NCBI GenBank assembly: GCA_934746785.1
Contig: CAKVFO010000091.1
Location: forward strand, 1-13,307
Length of the DNA stretch: 13,307 nt
Reading direction: 5' to 3'
Origin: an uncultured Clostridium sp.
Lineage (GTDB): Bacteria > Bacillota > Clostridia > Clostridiales > Clostridiaceae
Part shown: piece by piece, positions 7,671 to 13,307 of the stretch
How positions within the stretch are numbered: the stretch's first letter is position 1
Layout of the letters: the number at the start of each line of letters is the position of its first letter
Translations under genes and position numbers: made by a program
Notes under the pieces: generated by a model
Told to the model about the DNA's origin: nothing
The model's database searches: none
Seen by the model: only the letters and a program-made list of their open reading frames with translations

Positions 7671-8441
7671 TTACATAACAACTTTAAAAGCTATAGCTGA
7701 AATATTATCTCTTTCATTTCTATTTTTAACTCTCTCTATAACTTCTTTAGTTTTAGTTGTAATATCTTTTTCATTGTCTAAATTCAAAGCATTAAAATCA
7801 AGTACTATCTCTTTTTCCTTTAACTTTTTATAGAATCCATCCGAACAGACAATATAAACTTCACCATTCTCTATAACTCCAGTTGACATAACTGGCTCTA
7901 CCTCTTCTCTTGCTCCAATGCACTGAAGAAGAACATTTCTTCTAGGATGATTTTCTGCCTCTTCCTTTGTTAAATTTCCTCTGTCTACCTCTCTTTGGAC
8001 ATAAGTCTGATCCTTAGTAAGTTGTTCAGCCTCATTACCAACTCTATAAGCTCGGCTATCTCCTACCTGCATTATGTAATATTTATCATTAACTGATAAA
8101 AACAAAGTCAGAGTAGTTCCTAAAGTCTTATTTTCTTTTCTTCCAAAACTTAATATTTTCTTATTAATAGAAGAAACTAAATGCGAAAGTTCATTATATA
8201 TGTATTCACTATCTGCAATATCAAAATCTATATCAGGGAGTTTTTCATCAAACCATATGCTTATATCTCTAACTGCTGTAGAACTTGCAACTTCCCCTAA
8301 AGCCAGCCCTCCCATACCATCGCATATAACAAATAAGCCTATTCTGCCATAAGGACTTTTAGCTGTTTTAATAAGAATAGCATCTTGATTAACATTTTTT
8401 CTTATCCCAACATCAGTATGATATCCAACAACAAAATTCAT
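7671..8441 (-). CDS. PP2C-family (PPM) Ser/Thr protein phosphatase
   Basis: The 256-residue soluble, metal-dependent phosphatase has the usual length and motif order of the bacterial PrpC/Stp group: NQD with Asp20, ICDGMGG (39-45) with metal ligand Asp41, GTTL (108-111), QVGDSRAY (125-132), CSDGF (199-203) with Asp201, and RDNISAI (244-250) with Asp245. It should remove phosphate from the kinase encoded next in the operon and from its substrates, in the cytoplasm. I chose ATG at 8439-8441, 8 bases after AAGGAG (8451-8456). A TTG directly upstream (8442-8444) is only 5 bases from that site and is less likely. It is the first gene of a four-gene operon, preceded by a good promoter and a leader of about 120 bases. 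The pairing with a kinase mirrors prpC-prkC, but this kinase lacks PASTA repeats, so I give no symbol. Confidence 0.95.
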   Translation of the reverse strand: MNFVVGYHTDVGIRKNVNQDAILIKTAKSPYGRIGLFVICDGMGGLALGEVASSTAVRDISIWFDEKLPDIDFDIADSEYIYNELSHLVSSINKKILSFGRKENKTLGTTLTLFLSVNDKYYIMQVGDSRAYRVGNEAEQLTKDQTYVQREVDRGNLTKEEAENHPRRNVLLQCIGAREEVEPVMSTGVIENGEVYIVCSDGFYKKLKEKEIVLDFNALNLDNEKDITTKTKEVIERVKNRNERDNISAIAFKVVM

Positions 8442-8489
8442 CAATAAATCTCCTTACTGAAAATAATATATTTATATTTATATTAATAA

Positions 8490-8528
8490 AACCCGAAGGT
8501 TTATTTTGTCACATCTATCCTTCGAGTT
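8490..8528 (-). promoter_or_regulatory. Leader hairpin in the 5' untranslated region of the phosphatase-kinase operon
   Basis: In the minus-strand transcript AACUCGAAGG (8528-8519) can pair with CCUUCGGGUU (8499-8490) as ten continuous pairs including one U-G wobble, around a 19-nt loop, followed by a short U-rich stretch. In a plus-strand transcript the wobble would be a C-A mismatch, which favours function in the operon direction. It ends about 50 bases before the phosphatase start. It could be an attenuator, a stability element or a protein site. I recognise no riboswitch class. Confidence 0.45.
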
Positions 8529-8567
8529 AATTTTTCTTATAATAAAACGATTTTTTATACATGTCAT

Positions 8568-8596
8568 ATTATATATTATGTAGAATTTTATGTTAA
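8568..8596 (-). promoter_or_regulatory. Promoter of the phosphatase-kinase-scaffold-Ig operon
   Basis: On the minus strand TTAACA (8591-8596) is followed by a 17-base spacer and a perfect TATAAT (8568-8573), a good vegetative-sigma promoter. Transcription should start near 8561, giving a leader of about 120 bases. The GGAC half-site abuts the -35 box and the full near-palindrome lies further upstream, as expected for activator sites. Confidence 0.7.
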
Positions 8597-8633
8597 TAGG
8601 ACCATTTTCACTTTTTTATAGGACTAAAGTCCC
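8597..8633 (-). promoter_or_regulatory. Putative response-regulator operator upstream of the kinase operon
   Basis: The minus strand reads GGGACTTTAGTCC at 8621-8633, made of 5-bp arms around a central A/T pair. It matches 13 of the 14 core bases of GGGACTWWAGTCCC, the remembered DosR-type box. LiaR and VraR sites also carry ACTWWAGT. A half-site, ATAGGAC in plus-strand reading (8596-8602), lies exactly 22 bases away and touches the -35 box. A near-copy lies upstream of the LRR gene. The binding protein is unknown and none is encoded in the window. Confidence 0.5.
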
Positions 8634-8662
8634 ATTATTTACATTTTTCTAACAACTTATAC

Positions 8663-8711
8663 AAAAAAGTTATTAAAGAAACAACTTTTTTTATTAATTT
8701 CTTTAATAACT
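8663..8711 (-). terminator. Intrinsic terminator of the LRR surface protein gene
   Basis: A perfect 14-bp inverted repeat (8668-8681 with 8698-8711) encloses a 16-nt loop. On the minus strand it runs directly into TTTTTT (8663-8668). It begins 14 bases after the LRR gene stop and separates that gene from the kinase operon. Confidence 0.88.
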
Positions 8712-8724
8712 CTATAAATAATTA

Positions 8725-10152
8725 TTATTTTCTTTTTCTAGATTTAACAGCTCCTGCTAGTGATACAAATGCTAATGATAATACTCCTACTGCTCCTGCA
8801 TCACCTGTCTTTGGTGATTCTTCAGAAACTTTATTAATTGTTGTTGTCGCTTTAGTATTATTTCCTGATACTGCTGGTACTTCAGTTTCTGGTTCTGCTA
8901 TAGGGTTAGTTACCTTAATTGGCTGAGTTATAGCAGCATCGTAATAATATGTTGTATCAGCCTCTTTTTGAGCAATTACTTTATATGTAACATTTTTAGA
9001 TGATGTTACATTAAAGAATGTTATTTCCTTAGTTTCCGGATTATATTTTCCTACATTTTCATCTATTTCAACATCTGTCACATATTCTCCATATGGTATT
9101 TTATAAGTAACGTCTCCTGCTTCAGTTACTATTTCAGGTAAAGTAGCTGTTTGATTTTCTGCTCTTACAAATTTACTGTTGCGTTCAAAGATTGCAGTTG
9201 GATCTGATATATTATTTCCATTTAGCCCTAAAGCTTCAATCTTATAATCTTTAAATTCTGCTAACTTAGATATATCTGATATATTACAGTTATATAATTT
9301 CAAATAATCATATCCACCATCTTTAATAAAACTATCTAAATCCGATACACTAGTATATGACAAATCTAATTGTTGTAATTCTGGTAAATATTTAAGCACA
9401 GATACATCTGTTAATGGACTCCTTTTTGATTCTGTACCTGTTATTTTTAGCTTGCTTAATTCATCCATATTTTTAATACCTGATATATCCTTCATATTAG
9501 GTGCATTTTTTATAATTAAAGTTAATAACCACATATTTTTTATATCATCTAAGTTTTCATTTGATACTTCAGCCAGATTTAACTCTATTACTCCTAAGCC
9601 ACCAACATAACGTAAGTCAACCGCACCCTTATATATGTCTAAAACCCTTAAACTTTTAATACTATTTAATGCTGTTAAATCAGCTCCTGTAACATCATCT
9701 ATAGTTAACCCGTCTAGTTGTTCAGCATACTGTAATCCTTCAAGACTTGTTATGTGTCCTTTTACAAATAAAGTTTGTATGTTTTTCATATCTCCCTTAG
9801 TGACATAATCTTTATCAAATCCTACGTTAGAATTATGTATAATATTATATTCTAAAACTTTATCTGGAATGTTAATTATTTCATCATCATCATTATTATC
9901 ATCATAATAATTATTATATCTACTAGTATCCTTAGGAGATTCTTTTATAGACTCCTCCTTTTCTACAACTGGTGCAGCTTCTTCAACTTTTGTTTCTGCA
10001 GCTTCTGCTTTTTCCTCTGTTGTTTCAACTACTTGTGCATCATTTTTTTCCTCTAATTCTACTGCATTTACAGGCACTGCTTGTACCGCTAAAGCTGTTG
10101 CTAGAGCTACCACTGATACTTTTTTACTTATTTCACGTGCTATTTTACTCAT
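8725..10152 (-). CDS. Leucine-rich-repeat surface protein with SPKTG sortase signal
   Basis: The 475-residue secreted protein is probably linked to peptidoglycan. Residues 1-30 form a signal peptide ending VNA. Residues 31-75 are a Glu/Ala-rich stretch and 80-92 an Asp/Asn/Tyr-rich stretch. Residues about 120-320 hold irregular leucine-rich repeats of 20-24 residues, for example LQQLDLSYTSVSDL (259-272) and IEALGLNGNNISD (305-317), in the style of internalins. Residues 325-410 look like a beta-rich module, followed by a Pro/Thr linker. The C-terminus is a sorting signal: SPKTG (446-450), a hydrophobic stretch and KSRKRK. SPKTG differs from canonical LPXTG and resembles signals cleaved by clostridial class B-like sortases. 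The start is ATG behind AGGGGG. The gene is monocistronic, with its own promoter and terminator. The likely role is surface binding of a host, partner or self protein; the ligand is unknown. Confidence 0.93.
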   Translation of the reverse strand: MSKIAREISKKVSVVALATALAVQAVPVNAVELEEKNDAQVVETTEEKAEAAETKVEEAAPVVEKEESIKESPKDTSRYNNYYDDNNDDDEIINIPDKVLEYNIIHNSNVGFDKDYVTKGDMKNIQTLFVKGHITSLEGLQYAEQLDGLTIDDVTGADLTALNSIKSLRVLDIYKGAVDLRYVGGLGVIELNLAEVSNENLDDIKNMWLLTLIIKNAPNMKDISGIKNMDELSKLKITGTESKRSPLTDVSVLKYLPELQQLDLSYTSVSDLDSFIKDGGYDYLKLYNCNISDISKLAEFKDYKIEALGLNGNNISDPTAIFERNSKFVRAENQTATLPEIVTEAGDVTYKIPYGEYVTDVEIDENVGKYNPETKEITFFNVTSSKNVTYKVIAQKEADTTYYYDAAITQPIKVTNPIAEPETEVPAVSGNNTKATTTINKVSEESPKTGDAGAVGVLSLAFVSLAGAVKSRKRK

Positions 10153-10211
10153 TTGTAATCCCCCTATTTTTTTATATTGTTTAAAAACGACTATTCCTCA
10201 TTTTAACCCAA

Positions 10212-10220
10212 ATTATAGCA
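10212..10220 (-). promoter_or_regulatory. Extended -10 promoter of the LRR surface protein gene
   Basis: The minus strand carries TGCTATAAT, a perfect -10 box (10212-10217) with the TG extension. At 16-18 bases upstream there is no recognisable -35 box, only A/T-rich sequence, and the spacer contains a run of nine T. This suits an activator-dependent promoter, with the GGACTAAAGTCA element about 40 bases upstream. Transcription should start near 10205, leaving a leader of about 53 bases. Confidence 0.6.
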
Positions 10221-10253
10221 AAAAAAAATGCAACTTTATTCCTTTTTTATACA

Positions 10254-10265
10254 GGACTAAAGTCA
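10254..10265 (-). promoter_or_regulatory. Second copy of the putative response-regulator operator, upstream of the LRR gene
   Basis: The plus strand reads GGACTAAAGTCA, differing from the copy at 8621-8632 only in the last base. The flanks also match: TTTTTTATA on the left (with two extra bases, CA) and CATT on the right. Its centre lies 47.5 bases from the end of the -10 box, against 58.5 for the other copy, a difference of one helical turn. Confidence 0.5.
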
Positions 10266-10294
10266 CATTTATTAGAAAATTATATATTTTTTTA

Positions 10295-11212
10295 TTACTT
10301 ACTATTTTTCTTGTGAATTACAATTGCAATAATACATAATGAAATTACTACTGTTGATGCAATTATTATAACTATACTACTGTTTGTTTTTTCTTCTTCT
10401 TTACTTGAATCTTTTTCTTCACTACACTCCTCTTCAGACTCTGAATTAGATTTATTGTTGCTTCCATTACTATTTTCCTCTTCTTCATCACTATTTTCTT
10501 TTATTCCATCATTACTATCTCCTGTAGAATTACTTTCTTCTTGTTCCTTATCTAGACTATCCTCTAATGTAGAATCTTCTGCTTTTTTAATAAGTTCTAC
10601 CTTAACATCACTTTTCTCTTTAGTCTGAGGAACTTGTGCTGAATTCTCTCCAGTTTCCTTATTTGATTCAATAACATTAGTGACCTTATATATATCACCT
10701 TCGCTTGTCTTAAAAGTATAGTCTCCCTTTTGCATGTTATCATTATTTCTATTTATTAATTGAAAGTTAATATTGTCAGCTCCTACACTTATCTTTCCAT
10801 CCTTCAATGCCTTTCCTTTAATAGTAGCAAAATCATAATTACCGCTAAACCCTGGATTATCCCCTAAAAGTGTAAAACAATATCTAGCCCTATTACCATC
10901 CTTATCTGTCTCTTTGTAAGGTTCATAAACACCTGCTGACTGTATACTATCATTAATATCTATAGAATCTATTTTAACTAAAGTATTATCATAAGTATAA
11001 GTAAAAGAAGCTGCAAACAAATTTGATAAGTCACTTATATCAATCTTTATAGTGAAATCTTCTCCTGCCTTAAAATTACTTTCTTCTCCACCTTCAACAT
11101 TAATATTAATTAAAGCTCCATTTTCATCAGCATAAACTATTTGAAAGTTCCCACTTACCAACATAAGAAAAGCTAATATTACTATAATAAATAATCTCTT
11201 AAAATTCTTCAT
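10295..11212 (-). CDS. Membrane-anchored cohesin-domain protein
   Basis: The 305-residue protein has a signal peptide (1-28, ending VYA), one cohesin-like beta domain (about 34-178), a long Glu/Ser/Asn-rich linker (180-276), a C-terminal membrane helix (279-299) and a KKNSK tail. Cohesin features include the early AGEDFTIKIDISDL strand (49-62), FAASFTYTYDNTLVKIDSI (66-84), the standard FT-x-TYD-x-x-L pattern, and the late FATIKGKALKDGKISV (128-143). Cohesins bind dockerins tightly in a calcium-dependent way. The gene lies 16 bases after a dockerin-bearing autolysin gene, so the obvious inferred partner is that enzyme. Anchoring is by a membrane helix, with no sortase motif or S-layer module. 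The start is ATG behind AGAGGGG. No strong terminator follows, so some read-through into the LRR gene is possible. Confidence 0.88.
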   Translation of the reverse strand: MKNFKRLFIIVILAFLMLVSGNFQIVYADENGALININVEGGEESNFKAGEDFTIKIDISDLSNLFAASFTYTYDNTLVKIDSIDINDSIQSAGVYEPYKETDKDGNRARYCFTLLGDNPGFSGNYDFATIKGKALKDGKISVGADNINFQLINRNNDNMQKGDYTFKTSEGDIYKVTNVIESNKETGENSAQVPQTKEKSDVKVELIKKAEDSTLEDSLDKEQEESNSTGDSNDGIKENSDEEEENSNGSNNKSNSESEEECSEEKDSSKEEEKTNSSIVIIIASTVVISLCIIAIVIHKKNSK

Positions 11213-11228
11213 ATCTTCCCCTCTTTAA

Positions 11229-13157
11229 CTAACTTAACTTGCTTGAAATCATTACAATATCATATATATCAATAATTCCATCATGATTCATATCATGTGC
11301 TGAATTCCATCCACTGCTTGAAGAAGTCTTATTATAATTCTTAGCTATAAGACTTAAATCATGAACATCAATCTTTGCATCCCAATTAAAATCTTCTTTA
11401 TCAAAATAATTTTTCCCATTATTAATTAGTTTAACTGTATTGGCTGGAATATAACCTTTTACATTCCAGTTATAATTACCATCAAAACTTCCTATTTTTG
11501 AAGTTATTTCTGGATTTATTGCATAACATAACTTTCCGTTTATATTTCTAGCTGCACTTTTATTAAATGTAGAAACTGCACCTATATGACTTCCTGATTT
11601 AGATACATTATTTAATATATTATATAAAACATTTTGAGATGAACTATAAACAGAAGATGATTGATTATGTAGTAATAATTGCTCCTTATTGTAATCTTTC
11701 ATCGCATTTATATTACCTCCAGCTATTCCATAATCAATCTGAAAAGCAAAATTAGCCGCCTTTTCTGACCAATAGGGATCTGATGCGTAATATACATTAG
11801 CTCCAAACTCTTTATTTCCTAGGAAACCTCCATAATCTCTCCAATCAGCTGGATTTGAATATCCCTTAGAAATTAGATACTTTGCAAATTCATTAATACA
11901 TGATTCTACTGAAGAAAACTTTGATGCATTTTCTGATGTATGATCATCAGTTGCATTAATACCAAATAAGTTATTATTATTTTTTGCAAAATTTGATGTT
12001 CCCATAGCGGATTCATTCATAGCAACTCCTAAGGCTAATAAAGCATTAACTCCATACTTTTCTTGTGCATTTATAAAATACTGACCTGTTCCTCTAAGTT
12101 TACTTGATGAATCAGTAACACTATTAATATAATTATTTAATTCTGCTGCTGAATGGCTTGTTCTACTTCTAAAAGGTAAATAATTAAAATAGTTATAATA
12201 TGGATTATTAGGATTAACAGAAGCAGATGTACTATTTCTCTGTAAGTCCTTTGTCAATGTTTTAAGGGCAGATGCAGTTCCATTAGAACCATCATAAAAA
12301 TAATGTCCATCATAACTATAATAAGTTTTTCCTTCATTTAGATAAGATGGAGCAACACCTATGTTCCTTGAAAATCCTTTCCCTTTAATATCCATACTTA
12401 TTGAAACATAATGAACTAAAACACCATTTTTAACAGTATAATAACTAGGATTAGTAACAGCTGTAATAGGCTGAATAATAAGGTCTCTGTTATTGTACTT
12501 ATACCCTCCTGTAGTTCTTGAAATATCTTTATTCATCCATCCTTTATAGCCTGATACTAATACTTTAGCTTCTCTAGCATTTTCTTGTATTATAGGAACC
12601 TCACTTATAAAGCTATCATGAATATATGTATAACTAGTTCTCATTGATGAATCAGTATATACATAAGATAAAGATGTATCATCCCCCTGACTTGATTGAT
12701 AGTTTTTCCATACACGTCCTATAGATTCTGTAGCATATTGAATATATCCATTAGAATCAATAACTGTAGGCACAGCTATTTGCCCTGCCATTCTTACTTT
12801 ATTGCTATTCTCCTCTACCCTTGCCATAGCAACTGCTTCTTCATAAGTTTCACAACTTCCTACAAACGTATAATCTCCATTTTCATAAGAAATTGCTACT
12901 TCATAATTATCCTTAGTCTTAGGTAGAAGAACCTCATAACTTTCCTTTTCTTCTTCACCTTCTCTAATCTGCTTAAGTTCCTCTTCATTAAATAGCTTTC
13001 CACCTTCACTAATGGAACTTAAGTTTTTTCTTTTCTCATAAACTTGTACCTTTTCATATTTTTCTCCTACTTTCCCTAATTGAGCTGCATGTACCTTATT
13101 AGGAAAACAAGTAATAGAAAATATAGATACTAATAAAACTAGTAATCCTCTCTTCAC
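11229..13157 (-). CDS. Secreted glucosaminidase-type autolysin with C-terminal type I dockerin
   Basis: Numbering is from the chosen GTG start (642 residues). Residues 1-24 form a signal peptide ending VHA. Residues 125-330 match the N-terminal region found in clostridial beta-N-acetylglucosaminidases, including NNPYYNYFNYLPFRS (317-331). Residues about 335-475 are the glucosaminidase domain, with likely catalytic Glu382 in GVAMNESAMGTS and the NNNNLFGI segment. It should cleave GlcNAc-MurNAc bonds in peptidoglycan. Residues 589-642 are a dockerin with two calcium loops: Asp589, Asn591, Asp593, Asp597, Asp600 and Asp622, Asn624, Asp626, Asp630, Asp633. GTG at 13155-13157 is chosen because GGAGGTGA lies just before it. 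An in-frame GTG at 13175 would overlap that site and sit almost on the transcription start. The gene leads a two-gene unit with the cohesin protein. Confidence 0.92.
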   Translation of the reverse strand: MKRGLLVLLVSIFSITCFPNKVHAAQLGKVGEKYEKVQVYEKRKNLSSISEGGKLFNEEELKQIREGEEEKESYEVLLPKTKDNYEVAISYENGDYTFVGSCETYEEAVAMARVEENSNKVRMAGQIAVPTVIDSNGYIQYATESIGRVWKNYQSSQGDDTSLSYVYTDSSMRTSYTYIHDSFISEVPIIQENAREAKVLVSGYKGWMNKDISRTTGGYKYNNRDLIIQPITAVTNPSYYTVKNGVLVHYVSISMDIKGKGFSRNIGVAPSYLNEGKTYYSYDGHYFYDGSNGTASALKTLTKDLQRNSTSASVNPNNPYYNYFNYLPFRSRTSHSAAELNNYINSVTDSSSKLRGTGQYFINAQEKYGVNALLALGVAMNESAMGTSNFAKNNNNLFGINATDDHTSENASKFSSVESCINEFAKYLISKGYSNPADWRDYGGFLGNKEFGANVYYASDPYWSEKAANFAFQIDYGIAGGNINAMKDYNKEQLLLHNQSSSVYSSSQNVLYNILNNVSKSGSHIGAVSTFNKSAARNINGKLCYAINPEITSKIGSFDGNYNWNVKGYIPANTVKLINNGKNYFDKEDFNWDAKIDVHDLSLIAKNYNKTSSSSGWNSAHDMNHDGIIDIYDIVMISSKLS

Positions 13158-13162
13158 ATTTC

Positions 13163-13170
13163 TCACCTCC
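13163..13170 (-). promoter_or_regulatory. Ribosome binding site deciding the autolysin GTG start
   Basis: GGAGGTGA on the minus strand ends 5 bases before GTG at 13155-13157. The next codons encode KRG and a hydrophobic run, a compact signal peptide. The upstream in-frame GTG at 13173-13175 has no site of its own. Confidence 0.7.
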
Positions 13171-13186
13171 CCCACTTTATACCCTT

Positions 13187-13215
13187 AATTTAACATAAAA
13201 CCTTTAAAATTCCAA
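13187..13215 (-). promoter_or_regulatory. Promoter of the autolysin-cohesin unit
   Basis: On the minus strand TTGGAA (13210-13215) is followed by 17 bases and TAAATT (13187-13192) with a TG extension. It lies directly after the two terminators and would start transcription near 13180, leaving about 22 bases to the chosen GTG. The -10 box is imperfect, so the call is moderate. Confidence 0.5.
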
Positions 13216-13224
13216 TATTAATAC

Positions 13225-13252
13225 AAAAAAGGGGGTGTAAAAAAACTCCCCC
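13225..13252 (-). terminator. Minus-strand terminator (G/C-rich hairpin)
   Basis: On the minus strand GGGGGAGT pairs with ACACCCCC (one T-T mismatch) and is followed by TTTTTT. It would stop transcription of an unseen gene to the right before the autolysin promoter. Confidence 0.7.
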
Positions 13253-13257
13253 GAACT

Positions 13258-13294
13258 AAAAATCGCTGTAGGCATTAAGCTTACAGCGATTTTT
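13258..13294 (-). terminator. Perfect 13-bp terminator hairpin, first of a tandem pair
   Basis: AAAAATCGCTGTA (13258-13270) and TACAGCGATTTTT (13282-13294) form a perfect stem with an 11-nt loop and T-tracts in both directions. Only minus-strand genes are nearby, so it most likely ends a gene lying beyond the right edge of the window. It is followed within 6 bases by a second terminator. Confidence 0.85.
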
Positions 13295-13307
13295 GGTATA
13301 ATTAATT

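Noticed and set aside
8442..8444. TTG as the phosphatase start
   Set aside because: It is directly followed by ATG at a better distance (8 versus 5 bases) from AAGGAG. The difference is one residue.
8597..8633. VirR box (clostridial CCAGTT-type direct repeats)
   Set aside because: No CCAGTT-like direct repeats are present. The element is an inverted GGACT/AGTCC with a two-base centre.
9972..10184. Leucine-rich hydrophobic frame on the plus strand over the start of the LRR gene
   Set aside because: It is the complement of the Glu/Ala/Thr-rich region behind the signal peptide. It has no start signals and low-complexity composition.
10266..10294. Intrinsic terminator after the cohesin gene
   Set aside because: Only a 5-bp A/T stem is possible (AAAAT with ATTTT), with no T-tract in the minus direction. 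This is too weak to call.
13158..13175. GTG at 13175 as the autolysin start
   Set aside because: It would place the strong GGAGGTGA ribosome binding site inside the coding region and leave almost no leader after the predicted promoter.

Overview
The window is A+T-rich DNA from a Gram-positive bacterium, most likely a Clostridium-type member of the Bacillota. The evidence is strong GGAGG-type ribosome binding sites, frequent TTG and GTG starts, a cohesin and a dockerin, an SPKTG-type sortase signal and the Clostridium-like protein sequences. The species cannot be fixed from the sequence. Apart from a transposase fragment at the left edge, every gene lies on the minus strand, so the locus is transcribed from right to left.

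Right end (13307 to 10295): two minus-strand terminators close off an unseen upstream gene. A two-gene unit follows. The first gene encodes a secreted glucosaminidase-type autolysin ending in a type I dockerin. The second encodes a secreted, membrane-anchored protein carrying one cohesin-like domain. Together they look like a self-contained cohesin-dockerin pair holding a peptidoglycan hydrolase at the cell surface.

Middle (10294 to 8663): a monocistronic gene encodes a leucine-rich-repeat surface protein with an SPKTG sorting signal. It has its own promoter with an extended -10 box and ends in a perfect 14-bp hairpin terminator.

Left (8662 to 322): a four-gene operon encodes a PP2C phosphatase, a transmembrane Ser/Thr kinase whose outer part is TPR-like rather than PASTA, a small membrane protein, and a 1505-residue surface protein made of tandem Ig-like modules. 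The small membrane protein has a cytoplasmic tail with 13 near-identical acidic D/E-T-x-I/L-I/L/M motifs. These motifs resemble phosphothreonine docking sites for FHA domains. The tail is predicted to lie on the same side of the membrane as the kinase and phosphatase active sites, which suggests a multi-site phospho-scaffold. A single intrinsic terminator ends the operon.

The promoters of the LRR gene and of the kinase operon both carry a GGACTAAAGTC(C/A) near-palindrome. It resembles sites bound by NarL/LuxR-family response regulators (DosR, LiaR, VraR type). The two copies lie one helical turn apart relative to their -10 boxes, so the surface LRR protein and the phospho-signalling operon may be co-regulated. 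No regulator gene and no FHA protein lie inside the window.
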